Shown piece by piece: positions 9,546-16,899 of a stretch of 46,326 nucleotides of DNA; positions within the stretch are counted from its first letter, which is position 1, and each line of letters begins with the position of its first letter. Location of the stretch: assembly GCA_023957115.1 (NCBI GenBank), contig JAMLHN010000032.1:1-46326 (forward strand), written 5' to 3'. The translations under genes were made by a program, and so were the position numbers. Under the pieces are notes generated by a model. It made no database searches. It was given only the letters and a program-made list of their open reading frames with translations, and was not told where the DNA came from. This stretch comes from Thermomicrobiales bacterium. Its GTDB lineage: Bacteria; Chloroflexota; Chloroflexia; Thermomicrobiales; UBA6265.

Positions 9546-10160
9546 ATGGAAACCACCAACACCTTCGACCCACGCCGATTTGTCACCCGCGTTGGCGGAG
9601 CCGACTATCTCGAAGTCAAGTGGCGCGTCTACTGGCTGCGCACGCAACATCCAGATGCCGTCATCGCTACTGAAATGATCTCCCACGAGAACAATGTGGC
9701 GGTCTTCAAGGCCCACGTGTCGATTCCCGGCGGCGGCTCATCCACCGGTTGGGGCTCGGAAGGGTATGACGACTTCCGCGACTATCTCGAAAAGGCCGAG
9801 ACCAAGGCCCTTGGCCGGGCGCTGGCCGCGTTGGGGTTCGGCACCCAGTTCACCCCCGATTTCGACTTTGCCGAAGGGCAGGAGAAGGTCGTGGACGCGC
9901 CAGTTCGTATGGCGCGGCAGCGGCAGCTGGTCGACCTGACCGACGAGCGTCGAGTCCACACGGCGGAGCGCCAGTCGATGACCGACCGGCAGATGAGCTT
10001 CATTCGCCAGATGGCGCGAGAGAAGGGTCTGTCTGAGCAGGCAATCGACGCGCAGGTTTCAGAGCTCTATGGCAAACGGTTCGATCAGCTGGATCGGCGT
10101 GACGCGTCGTCCTACATCGAGCGGCTGAAGTCGATCGAACCACTCGCTCAGGCGTCCTGA
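9546..10160 (+). CDS. Rad52/ERF-like single-strand annealing protein (candidate)
   Basis: A 204-residue protein. Residues about 76-102 (core YLEKAETKALGRALAALGFG) resemble the conserved block of phage and bacterial Rad52/ERF/Sak-type annealases, in which an alpha-helical ETxAxGRALAxLGYG segment is typical. The C-terminal ~50 residues (DRQMSFIRQMAREKGLSEQ onward) look like the small helical domain often attached to such proteins. These proteins anneal complementary single strands during recombination. ATG at 9546 is preceded by AGAGG; an earlier in-frame ATG at 9492 overlaps the -10 box and cannot be used. The SOS box supports a DNA-repair role. Family assignment is from memory of motifs, so annealase activity is inferred; it could be only a DNA-binding relative. 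Confidence 0.6.
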   Translation: METTNTFDPRRFVTRVGGADYLEVKWRVYWLRTQHPDAVIATEMISHENNVAVFKAHVSIPGGGSSTGWGSEGYDDFRDYLEKAETKALGRALAALGFGTQFTPDFDFAEGQEKVVDAPVRMARQRQLVDLTDERRVHTAERQSMTDRQMSFIRQMAREKGLSEQAIDAQVSELYGKRFDQLDRRDASSYIERLKSIEPLAQAS

Positions 10161-10191
10161 TCCAGAGATTGAGACAGAAGGAGTTGCCGGT

Positions 10192-10413
10192 ATGGCGATC
10201 AAGCTGACATCCATTCCCGGACAGAAACAACATTCCGGCCCCGAAACGATCGAGGAACGGGTCGCTCGGCTCGAGCTTCGATTGCACGATGGCTTTGCTC
10301 GAATTGGCGAAGCGATGGATCATGGCATCGAGGTCGAGAATTGGGAGCGGCACTGGATCGAGCTTTTGCGAGAATACGAACTGCTCAATGACGATCTTGC
10401 CGAAGCCGCCTGA
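10192..10413 (+). CDS. Small hypothetical protein, cotranscribed with the Rad52-like gene
   Basis: A 73-residue, acidic protein, not recognised. It has a strong ribosome binding site (AGAAGGAG, 10176-10183) and starts 31 bases after the preceding stop, so it is very likely real and in the same SOS-controlled operon. The C-terminal two thirds are predicted helical, with regularly spaced leucines and isoleucines (EERVARLELRLHDGF and WERHWIELLREYELL). It could be a partner of the annealase; nothing in the sequence proves this. Confidence 0.65.
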   Translation: MAIKLTSIPGQKQHSGPETIEERVARLELRLHDGFARIGEAMDHGIEVENWERHWIELLREYELLNDDLAEAA

Positions 10414-10445
10414 TCGATTCACGGGCTTTTCGATCAGGGTATGCA

Positions 10446-10477
10446 GGAACGGGACGGCCAATTGGCCGTCCCGTTCC
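10446..10477. terminator. Perfect 32-bp palindrome, bidirectional terminator
   Basis: Arms GGAACGGGACGGCCAA and TTGGCCGTCCCGTTCC are perfect inverted repeats with no spacer. It lies between the plus-strand pair ending at 10413 and the minus-strand cyclophilin gene ending at 10568, where both would need to stop. The following T-rich stretch is short (CTGTTTGC). Confidence 0.7.
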
Positions 10478-10567
10478 CTGTTTGCATTGACGTTGACGTC
10501 GGACTTCGTTCCCATCTCCCAGGCGAGCTTCTCAGGACCCAGGACTCCGGAATCAGAATCCCTCCGG

Positions 10568-11299
10568 CTAGCTCTCCGTAATGGTGACGCTCTCGATGGT
10601 GATCGGATCGACCGGAGACGACTTTTCGCCCGATCGGCCGACCTGGGTTTGCACCTTACCGATGGAGTCGACGACATCCATGCCATCGGTCACCTTGCCG
10701 AAGATCGTGTAGTTCTTGCCCAGGCGCCCGCGCAGATCGTCGAGCACCACGAAGAACTGGCTTCCATTGGTGTTCGGGCCGGCATTCGCCATGGCAACCG
10801 TGCCCTTCTCATAGTCGAGGCTGATCGGCTCGTCGTTGAATCGGTAGCCGGGGCCGCCTGCCCCCGTGCCAGTCGGGTCTCCGCCCTGGATGACGAACCC
10901 GGCGACGATACGGTGGACGGGTGTGTTGTCATAAAAACCAGCGCGCGCGAGGCAGACGAAGTTGTTGACCGCCAGCGGCGCTTCAGCCGGCAGCAGATCG
11001 ATGGTGAAATCGCCTTTGTTCGTCACGACCTTGGCCGAGTACGTCTTGGATCCGTCGATCTGCATTTCGGGCGGTTTCGACCATTGCTGAATATTTGCCA
11101 ACTCGGCATCTCCTTCGGTGTTCACGCGATCGGCTGCGGTCCAGCAGCCACTTTCGATATCCGCATCGCCCTGTGAGAGCGCTGTGGGAGCAGGCGTATC
11201 GGCCTCATCGTCACCATCTCGATCGAGCACTCCGCAGGCGGAGATGACTCCAACCAGAAGTAGCAAGACCAACACATGGGGGAGGCGTTTAATCGGCAT
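10568..11299 (-). CDS. Cyclophilin-type peptidyl-prolyl isomerase lipoprotein
   Basis: A 243-residue PPIase that speeds proline isomerisation during folding outside the membrane. The N-terminus has a hydrophobic signal with lipobox VISAC, so Cys22 is probably lipidated and the protein anchored on the outer face. A low-complexity acidic linker follows, then the cyclophilin domain (about 85-243) with VHRIVAGFVIQGGDPTGTG and NTNGSQFFV, which carry the catalytic Arg, Gln and Phe residues. The tryptophan that binds cyclosporin in eukaryotes is absent, as usual in bacteria. Its start overlaps the end of the upstream HD gene by 11 bases, so it is the last gene of the ruvB-queA-HD series. Confidence 0.93.
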   Translation of the reverse strand: MPIKRLPHVLVLLLLVGVISACGVLDRDGDDEADTPAPTALSQGDADIESGCWTAADRVNTEGDAELANIQQWSKPPEMQIDGSKTYSAKVVTNKGDFTIDLLPAEAPLAVNNFVCLARAGFYDNTPVHRIVAGFVIQGGDPTGTGAGGPGYRFNDEPISLDYEKGTVAMANAGPNTNGSQFFVVLDDLRGRLGKNYTIFGKVTDGMDVVDSIGKVQTQVGRSGEKSSPVDPITIESVTITES

Positions 11300-11879
11300 C
11301 CGCGCTCACCGGAATACCCGCCAGGCCCAGGGCTTCGGCGTTGTCCGTCATTGCACCGATGACGAACTCGACATGCTCGTCGAAATCGACGCCGAGCAAT
11401 TCGGCCCCGTGAAGCATAGCCGCTCGGTCGACCGCGCGTGCGAATGCCTTGTCCTTCATCTTCTTGCGAACGGCCTTCGGCGTGACCTCCGCAACCGACT
11501 TGCTGGGTCTGACGAATGCGACCGCGGAAATGAAGCCAGTCAGTTCGTCGACCGCGTAGAGCGTCTTCTTGAGATCGGTGTCACGCGGCACGTCCAGGTG
11601 GTCGGCATGGCTCAATACCGCGTCGATGGCCCATTCGGGATAACCGCGCTCGCGCAGGATTGGAACACCGTCCTGCGGGTGCTGATCGAGCGTCGGATGG
11701 ATCTCGTAGTCGAAATCGTGAATCAAGCCGACAGCGCCCCAGTCTTCTGGCGATTCGCCATATTTGATCGCGTAGGCGCGCATGGCTGTTTCGACGGAAA
11801 GGCAATGACGCCGGAGGCTTTCACTCTGGATGTACTCAGTGACAAGCGCCCATGCTTCATCGCGGGATAGCTCAGACAA
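11289..11879 (-). CDS. HD-domain phosphohydrolase family protein
   Basis: A 196-residue HD protein. The metal site is visible as HCLSVETAMRAYA, LIHDFDYEIHP and LSHADHLDVP, followed by YAVDELTGFISA. Proteins of this type are usually annotated as HDIG/HD phosphohydrolases without a known substrate. I chose TTG at 11879 because GGGAGG stands six bases upstream; the frame stays open far upstream, but that part only shadows queA. It lies 38 bases after queA and overlaps the cyclophilin start. Confidence 0.8.
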   Translation of the reverse strand: MSELSRDEAWALVTEYIQSESLRRHCLSVETAMRAYAIKYGESPEDWGAVGLIHDFDYEIHPTLDQHPQDGVPILRERGYPEWAIDAVLSHADHLDVPRDTDLKKTLYAVDELTGFISAVAFVRPSKSVAEVTPKAVRKKMKDKAFARAVDRAAMLHGAELLGVDFDEHVEFVIGAMTDNAEALGLAGIPVSADAD

Positions 11880-11917
11880 CGGTTTCCTCCCGGGGTTTCC
11901 CGACACGTGCAAGACCG

Positions 11918-12943
11918 CTATAGGATAAGCATCGCATCCCCGAAAGAGAAGAAGCGATACCGTTCGCGGATTGCCATTCGATATGCCGCCAGTATCCGTT
12001 CGCGCCCCGCGAGCGCGCTGACCATCATGATCAGTGTCGATTTGGGGAGGTGAAAATTGGTGAAGAGTCCATCGACAAGCTGCCACTCGTAGCCGGGCGT
12101 GATGAAGATGCCGGTCGGCGTTTCGAAGGGAGCGGGGTCCCCACCGCGCCAGAGCTGTCCGGCGGTTTCGAGCGTGCGCGCCGCCGTCGTGCCCAAGGCG
12201 ATAACCCGTCCGCCCTCTTGCTTCGTGCGTTGAATGGCCGCCACGGCGCCGGCATCCATGCGGCAGACCTCCGAATGCATCTTGTGCTCGGACACGTCGT
12301 CGACAGCGACCGGGCGGAAGGTATCCAATCCTATATCGAGCGTGACCTCTGCCCAACCGATACCCGCCGCGCGCAGGCGTTCGATCAGCTCGGGCGTGAA
12401 ATGCAGCCCCGCCGTCGGAGCCGCTGCCGAGCCGGGGTGGGCGGAATAGACAGTCTGATAGCGATTCGGATCGTCGAGGCGCTCATGAATATAGGGTGGG
12501 AGCGGCACCGTCCCGAATCGATCCAGCTCCGCCAGAAGCCCAGGTTCCAAACGGAGCGCAACCAGGCCATCGCCCAACCGCTCGATCATCTCGATCGTAT
12601 GGGTCGATCCTTCGACTGCCAGCCTTGTTCCTGGATGCAAGCGGCGCCCCGGTTTCGCAAGCGCTTCCCAGCTTCCATCGGCACGTGGATGCAGGAGGAG
12701 GAGCTCGACCCGCCCACCGGTGTCCGATTTGCGAGTCGTGAGCCGCGCTGCCAGCACTCGACTGTTGTTCGCAACCAGCAGATCTCCCGACTGCAACAGT
12801 GACGGCAGTTGGTCGACGGTCGAATGCACCAGTTCGTCAGTTGCCCGGTGCAGAACGAGCAAACGGGATGCATCGCGTTGCTCCAACGGAGTCTGCGCGA
12901 TCAGCTCGGGCGGCAGATCGTAGTCGAAGTCCGATGTGCGCAC
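11918..12943 (-). CDS. queA: S-adenosylmethionine:tRNA ribosyltransferase-isomerase
   Basis: QueA transfers the ribosyl part of SAM to 7-aminomethyl-7-deazaguanine at tRNA position 34 to make epoxyqueuosine. The 341-residue protein begins V(M)RTSDFDYDLPPELIAQTP and contains DASRLLVLHRATDELVH, the SAAPTAGLHFTPEL block and the C-terminal TNFHLPKSTLIMMVSALAG, all diagnostic. GTG at 12943 is chosen; it is four bases after the ruvB stop codon. The ruvB-queA pairing is common in bacteria, so queA is probably co-induced with ruvB. Confidence 0.94.
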   Translation of the reverse strand: MRTSDFDYDLPPELIAQTPLEQRDASRLLVLHRATDELVHSTVDQLPSLLQSGDLLVANNSRVLAARLTTRKSDTGGRVELLLLHPRADGSWEALAKPGRRLHPGTRLAVEGSTHTIEMIERLGDGLVALRLEPGLLAELDRFGTVPLPPYIHERLDDPNRYQTVYSAHPGSAAAPTAGLHFTPELIERLRAAGIGWAEVTLDIGLDTFRPVAVDDVSEHKMHSEVCRMDAGAVAAIQRTKQEGGRVIALGTTAARTLETAGQLWRGGDPAPFETPTGIFITPGYEWQLVDGLFTNFHLPKSTLIMMVSALAGRERILAAYRMAIRERYRFFSFGDAMLIL

Positions 12944-12947
12944 TGAA

Positions 12948-14036
12948 CTATTCGACGTCGTCGAACAAGAGCTGCTGCTGAACGTCGATGGTCGCGGGAG
13001 GAAGGATCTTGAGGTGATCGTAGGCGTGCCGAGTGGCAATACGACCGCGAGGCGTCCGCTGGAGAAAGCCCAGTTGGATCAGATACGGTTCGTAGACATC
13101 CATGATCGTGTCGGATTCCTCGCTCGTGGCGGCCGCGATGGTATCGATTCCAACCGGTCCGCCTTCGAACTTCTCGACGATGGTGCGCAGAATCCGGCGA
13201 TCGATCTCGTCGAGTCCAAGCTCATCCACATCGAGCATTTCGAGCGCTTCCGCCGTGAGCGCTCGATCGATGACCGGCGCACCGCGCACCTCGGCGACAT
13301 CACGCACGCGTTTGAGCAGTCGATTGGCAATTCTCGGTGTGCCGCGTGACCGCATGGCGATTGCATAGGCGCCATCATCGGAGATGGCGACATTCAAAAT
13401 CGCCGCCGACCGATTGATGATCGTCGTCATCGATTCGACATCGTAGAAGTCGAGCCGGAGAACAGAGCCGAATCGATCGCGCAAGGGGCCGGTCATGAGC
13501 GCAAGGCGTGTGGTGGCGCCAACCAGGGTGAATTTGGGCAGATTGATCCGCATGGATCGCGCGGCCGGACCTTTGCCGATGATGATATCGACCGCAAAAT
13601 CCTCCAGCGCGGGGTAGAGCACTTCTTCCACGACTCGATTGAGTCGATGGATCTCATCGATGAAGAGCACGTCGCCAGCCTTGAGATTGGTCAGAATCGA
13701 GACCAGATCGCCGGCTCGTTCGATGGCTGGACCGGAGGTGACCCGCAGGCTGACCGACATTTCGGTGGCAATGATCGCCGCCAGCGTGGTCTTGCCCAAT
13801 CCAGGAGGGCCGTAAAGGAGGGTATGGTCGAGCGGTTCACCACGACGTTTGGCCGCTTCGATGAAGACGGACAGGCTAGTCTTCACGCGGTCCTGACCGA
13901 TGTACTCGGCAAGGCTTTTTGGCCGCAACGATCCATCGACCCGCTGGTCTTCGTTGCGCTGGCGGGCGGATACGATTCGATTGCGGGCTTCCGGATCAGC
14001 CATGGGGGTGGGAACAGCGTCGCGTCGCTCGGTCAT
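12948..14036 (-). CDS. ruvB: Holliday junction branch migration helicase RuvB
   Basis: RuvB is the AAA+ motor that drives branch migration of Holliday junctions with RuvA. The 362-residue protein has [16 protein letters not shown], Walker [12 protein letters not shown], Walker [11 protein letters not shown], sensor 1 [18 protein letters not shown] and a C-terminal winged helix ending near [12 protein letters not shown]. The ATG at 14036 has no ribosome binding site but lies about eight bases after a TATACT box, so a leaderless transcript is possible. A consensus SOS box lies at 14059-14072. ruvA and ruvC are not in the window. Confidence 0.95.
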   Translation of the reverse strand: MTERRDAVPTPMADPEARNRIVSARQRNEDQRVDGSLRPKSLAEYIGQDRVKTSLSVFIEAAKRRGEPLDHTLLYGPPGLGKTTLAAIIATEMSVSLRVTSGPAIERAGDLVSILTNLKAGDVLFIDEIHRLNRVVEEVLYPALEDFAVDIIIGKGPAARSMRINLPKFTLVGATTRLALMTGPLRDRFGSVLRLDFYDVESMTTIINRSAAILNVAISDDGAYAIAMRSRGTPRIANRLLKRVRDVAEVRGAPVIDRALTAEALEMLDVDELGLDEIDRRILRTIVEKFEGGPVGIDTIAAATSEESDTIMDVYEPYLIQLGFLQRTPRGRIATRHAYDHLKILPPATIDVQQQLLFDDVE

Positions 14037-14043
14037 ACGACCA

Positions 14044-14049
14044 AGTATA
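14044..14049 (-). promoter_or_regulatory. Candidate -10 box of ruvB
   Basis: TATACT on the minus strand ends eight bases before the ruvB ATG. The matching -35 position (CGAACA) is poor and is part of the SOS box. If used, transcription would start at or next to the start codon. Confidence 0.45.
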
Positions 14050-14058
14050 CCCGTTCTG

Positions 14059-14072
14059 CGAACATCTGTTCG
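14059..14072 (-). promoter_or_regulatory. LexA (SOS) box of ruvB
   Basis: CGAACATCTGTTCG is a palindrome with GAAC-N4-GTTC, matching the Gram-positive SOS box at all outer positions. It lies 22 bases upstream of the ruvB start, over the predicted -35 region. RuvB is a classical SOS gene in many bacteria, which supports the call. Confidence 0.75.
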
Positions 14073-14075
14073 ATG

Positions 14076-14240
14076 TCAGCCGTCGACCACCATATTGGGA
14101 ATGCCATCCGTGATCGGGTAGACGCGTCCGCACTTGGTGCAGACGAGTGTGGATCCCTGCAGCTCCAGCTCGGCGTGATCGACCGGGCAGACGAGCAATG
14201 CCAATAAGTCTGGATCGATAACCTGGGCGGTATCTGCCAT
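14076..14240 (-). CDS. Trm112-like zinc-ribbon small protein
   Basis: A 54-residue protein in the Trm112/YcaR family. It starts at ATG 14240 with GGAGG seven bases upstream. The sequence has DLLALLVCPVDHAEL, VCTKCGRVYPITDGIPNMVV: the first CP, a CxxC pair and the closing YPI-DGIP-MV are the family signature. One of the usual four cysteines is replaced by His/Asp in CPVDH, so zinc binding may be incomplete. In eukaryotes Trm112 activates methyltransferases; the bacterial role is unclear. It begins 15 bases after the TPR gene ends, so the two are probably cotranscribed. Confidence 0.88.
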   Translation of the reverse strand: MADTAQVIDPDLLALLVCPVDHAELELQGSTLVCTKCGRVYPITDGIPNMVVDG

Positions 14241-14255
14241 GTTCCTTCCTCCGTA

Positions 14256-14858
14256 CTATCCGGCGACGGGGGAGGGACTTGCCTCCGGCGTCGCGGCTCC
14301 AAGCTCCACCAGCCGCTCCTGGGCGCGCTGGGCAACGAAAGATTCGGAATCGAGGGAAATCGTCTGCTCGTACTGGTCGATTGCATCGATCGTACGCCGG
14401 GGATCCATCGAATAGTAGAGCTCACCGAGGTAGAAATGCGCCTGGGGGTCAGCCGGATTCAGCTCGATGGCCCTTTCGAACTGAAACTCGGCGTCACCGT
14501 GCATGCCGCCGCCGGCGAGCGAGCGGGCAAAGTCGAGCCGGTAGACGGCATTCTCCGGAGCGCCCCCAAGGGCTCGTTCGTACCACGGAATAGCTTCGGT
14601 CAAGTTGCCCATGTTGGCGAGATAGTTTGCATAGGCAATGGCGGCCCCGGGATCGTCAGGATTCGCCTCGGCCGTTGCCCGAAAGGCGTCCTCTACCGAC
14701 GCATCGACCTCGATCGTGTTGCCACCCCCACCATCGTCCTCGAATGCATCGAGCACGACCGTGCCTACCACACCGGCCAGAAGAGAGCAAATCATCAGGA
14801 CGGCCATGATGACAAAGATGAGCTGGTACCGGCCTTTTGGTCGCAGAATGCTTTCCAT
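14256..14858 (-). CDS. Membrane-anchored TPR protein
   Basis: A 200-residue protein with one N-terminal transmembrane segment (about residues 13-37, LIFVIMAVLMICSLLAGVVG) and then an acidic/glycine linker and about three tetratricopeptide repeats, recognised by NPDDPGAAIAYANYLANMG, APENAVYRLDFARSLAGGG and NPADPQAHFYLGELYYSM spacing. TPR domains serve as protein-binding scaffolds. The tail is Pro/Ser-rich. GAGGAG lies upstream of the ATG at a rather long 13 bases. Partner and function unknown. Confidence 0.82.
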   Translation of the reverse strand: MESILRPKGRYQLIFVIMAVLMICSLLAGVVGTVVLDAFEDDGGGGNTIEVDASVEDAFRATAEANPDDPGAAIAYANYLANMGNLTEAIPWYERALGGAPENAVYRLDFARSLAGGGMHGDAEFQFERAIELNPADPQAHFYLGELYYSMDPRRTIDAIDQYEQTISLDSESFVAQRAQERLVELGAATPEASPSPVAG

Positions 14859-14944
14859 GGTCGTGTTTCATCTCCTCAGCTGGGAAGCTACCACAACCTT
14901 GCTGTGGCGGCGTCGAGCGAGCGGGTCGCGATCGGCGTATGGCG

Positions 14945-14973
14945 TTGATGGAGACGAACGTCCATGGTAAATT
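14945..14973 (+). promoter_or_regulatory. Possible promoter of the tRNA-rnpB cluster
   Basis: TTGATG (14945-14950), 17 bases, TAAATT (14968-14973). Both hexamers are 4/6 matches to consensus; position about 32 bases before tRNA-Thr is suitable. Confidence 0.4.
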
Positions 14974-15005
14974 TGATAGGCTCAAGCGGCAGCAGCTGCG
15001 CGCTT

Positions 15006-15078
15006 GCCGGCCTAGCTCAGTTGGTAGAGCAGCTGTTTCGTAAACAGCAGGTCCGGGGTTCGAGTCCCCGGGTCGGCT
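15006..15078 (+). tRNA. tRNA-Thr(CGT)
   Basis: Acceptor GCCGGCC pairs with GGTCGGC; D arm TAGCTCAGTTGGTAGAGCA; anticodon stem GCTGT/ACAGC with loop TTCGTAA, anticodon CGT reading ACG. T arm contains GGTTCGAGTCC. The next bases are CCG, so CCA is not encoded. Confidence 0.95.
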
Positions 15079-15107
15079 CCGGGGCATCCGGAGGAGACCT
15101 GAATCGC

Positions 15108-15191
15108 GCCGAAGTGGCGAAATGGCAGACGCGCTACGTTCAGGGCGTAGTGGGGCAACCCATGGGAGTTCGAGTCTCCCCTTCGGCACCA
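15108..15191 (+). tRNA. tRNA-Leu(CAG)
   Basis: Acceptor GCCGAAG pairs with CTTCGGC; anticodon stem CTACG/CGTAG with loop TTCAGGG gives anticodon CAG (reads CUG). A variable arm TGGGGCAACCCA marks a class II tRNA. CCA is encoded at 15189-15191. Confidence 0.95.
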
Positions 15192-15217
15192 GGGTCTCGC
15201 CGGAAACCTTAACAACT

Positions 15218-15567
15218 GATCGAAGTGACAGGGAAGGACGGTCGCTGGATCCGTTTCGGATCTAGAGGAAAGTCCGAGCTGCACAGAGCGAGGGTGCCTG
15301 GTGAAAGCCAGGGAGGCGCTTTCGGGCGTCGACAGTCCAGATTGGCGCGTCTTCGGGCGCGAGAGCAACAGAAACCATTCCATTCGGTTTCGGCCGGATG
15401 GCTGAAAAGGGCAATCCTCCCCGCAGCAATCTCCGATCCGGCCGCACGCAGGTTGCTCGCCAAGGCCGAAAGTCGAGAGCAGTCGCCGTCAATCGGCGAC
15501 CGGTCGATAGACCGAGAGAGATGATCGTCACGAACAGAACTCGGCTTACTCTCCCTTCACTTCGATC
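15218..15567 (+). ncRNA. rnpB: RNase P RNA
   Basis: The catalytic RNA that trims tRNA 5' leaders. Diagnostic conserved pieces are GAGGAAAGTCCGAGCT near the 5' end, GCAACAGAAACC in the middle and ACAGAACTCGGCTTAC at the 3' end. The ends were set by the P1 helix: GATCGAAGTGA (15218-15228) is the exact complement of TCACTTCGATC (15557-15567). About 350 nt, fitting an A-type RNA. It stands between tRNA-Leu and tRNA-His on the same strand, so it may be cotranscribed with tRNAs that it also processes. Confidence 0.93.
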
Positions 15568-15571
15568 GTAC

Positions 15572-15646
15572 GGTGCCCTTAGCTCAGTTGGTCAGAGCGC
15601 TTGTCTGTGGAACAAGAGGTCACGGGTTCAAGCCCCGTAGGGCACC
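15572..15646 (+). tRNA. tRNA-His(GTG)
   Basis: Acceptor GTGCCCT pairs with AGGGCAC; an extra 5' G (15572) faces C15646 as is special to tRNA-His. Anticodon stem CTTGT/ACAAG with loop CTGTGGA, anticodon GTG. CCA not encoded. It begins five bases after rnpB ends. Confidence 0.95.
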
Positions 15647-15679
15647 CCTCTCGATAACTCGATCGTAGAACAACGATTT

Positions 15680-15752
15680 GCGCGAGTAGCTCAGTGGATA
15701 GAGCACTGGTCTTCGGAACCAGGTGTCGCGGGTTCGAATCCTGCCTCGCGCA
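15680..15752 (+). tRNA. tRNA-Arg(TCG)
   Basis: Acceptor GCGCGAG pairs with CTCGCGC; anticodon stem CTGGT/ACCAG with loop CTTCGGA, anticodon TCG (reads CGA). T arm GGGTTCGAATCC. The next bases are CTA, so CCA is not encoded. Confidence 0.94.
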
Positions 15753-15945
15753 CTAGTCCGGCAGTGCGCTCCATTGCGCCTCGATGGCGACGGATGCGCA
15801 CTGAGGTCGATGGTCGCTGTTCTGCCGGAGCGGACAATGCCTGACCGGGCTGGCGCCGAAGGTGCGTTGCGCCATCAACCCGCGCGGGGCAGTCAGATTC
15901 CCAGCGGGACCGTACGCCCGGGGATGCCAAACGCATCAAATACAA

Positions 15946-15986
15946 AATGGCGGCAAGGGCGGCTACTGCCATCCCTTGCCGCCATT
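15946..15986 (-). terminator. Strong intrinsic terminator of the DUF1269 gene
   Basis: AATGGCGGCAAGGG (15946-15959) and CCCTTGCCGCCATT (15973-15986) are perfect 14-base inverted repeats with a 13-base loop. On the minus strand the stem is followed by TTGTATTTG. It lies 15 bases after the minus-strand gene ending at 16001. Confidence 0.8.
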
Positions 15987-16000
15987 CTCAATTGCGGGCC

Positions 16001-16495
16001 TTAGTCCGCGAACGCGCTCCGGAGCGCCTGCTCCTCTTCGTCGCTCAGATCGCTCTGAATCAGCGTGGGATTGAGTCCCCGCTTGCGGATCTCCTCGATG
16101 ACGAGGTCACGGGAGTTGGACGATGCAAGCACAAACAGCGCGGACGTGCCGGGAACGATCTGGCTCTTCACATCGTCCACGAATTCCCGCTTGATACCGT
16201 ACTCCTTGAAGTGCGACCAGAGCGCACCAACGCCCGCTCCGATTGCAACGCCCAGGAGCGGCGTGAAGAAGATGAGCCCCAGCACGAGTCCCAGGAGCCC
16301 TCCATAGCCGGCGCTTTTCCAGTTCGGATGAGTGAGATGTCGGGTCTTCGGCTTCTTCTTACCCGACTCCCATTCGATGACCGCAGCGTCCTCGATCTCA
16401 ATTTGCCCCATATTGGAGAGGTCTATCAGCGCGTTCTCCGCTTGTTTTGCCGCGCCAACGGTGTCGAACTTCCATGCGGTCAGGCTCGTTGCCAT
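16001..16495 (-). CDS. DUF1269-type membrane protein
   Basis: A 164-residue protein of the DUF1269 family. The N-terminal ferredoxin-like half has AWKFDTVGAAKQAENAL and the family-typical EDAAVIEWESGKKKP; a glycine-rich hydrophobic hairpin GYGGLLGLVLGLIFFTPLLG follows, then a C-terminal half ending SDLSDEEEQALRSAFA. Many relatives sit among stress-protein genes, with no known biochemical function. ATG 16495 was chosen because GGAGG stands ten bases upstream; the frame extends further but without other support. It is a single-gene unit with a strong terminator and a DosR-like palindrome 105 bases upstream. Confidence 0.85.
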   Translation of the reverse strand: MATSLTAWKFDTVGAAKQAENALIDLSNMGQIEIEDAAVIEWESGKKKPKTRHLTHPNWKSAGYGGLLGLVLGLIFFTPLLGVAIGAGVGALWSHFKEYGIKREFVDDVKSQIVPGTSALFVLASSNSRDLVIEEIRKRGLNPTLIQSDLSDEEEQALRSAFAD

Positions 16496-16600
16496 TTGGA
16501 TACATCCTCCTTCTTCAAAACGACGTGAGCCGGCGGATCGCCGACTGACGGGAACCCAAAACTCAAGTTCCATCGTAGGAGGGCACAGGTATCAATTGCA

Positions 16601-16616
16601 TGGGCCGCCGGGCCCA
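16601..16616 (-). promoter_or_regulatory. DosR-like palindrome 1
   Basis: TGGGCC-GCCG-GGCCCA: perfect six-base arms. It shares the flank AATTCTG with copy 3. It lies about 105 bases upstream of the minus-strand DUF1269 gene. The remainder of the gap 16496-16899 holds no gene that I can support. Confidence 0.5.
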
Positions 16617-16899
16617 ATTCTGCCCGGCGAAGGGTGCAACCTCTCTTAGTCCGTCGCGTGTGATTTGCGCATTGCCGGGACCCGCTCCCCGTCATTCCCG
16701 GCCGCCGGTTGCCTGGCGCGGCACCGTCCAGAGTACCTCCGGGGCCGGCTCGTCAGCCGACACCGTTGCCAGGGCTGCGGCACGTGCGCGTCAGTACGGC
16801 GCGGACGCGTATCGATGGTGCGGTTCAGGTAGTTGCTCACCATCGTCGATGCCGACACGCGGTGAGGGCATCTGCATCCCGCAGTCGATGCGTGAGAGA

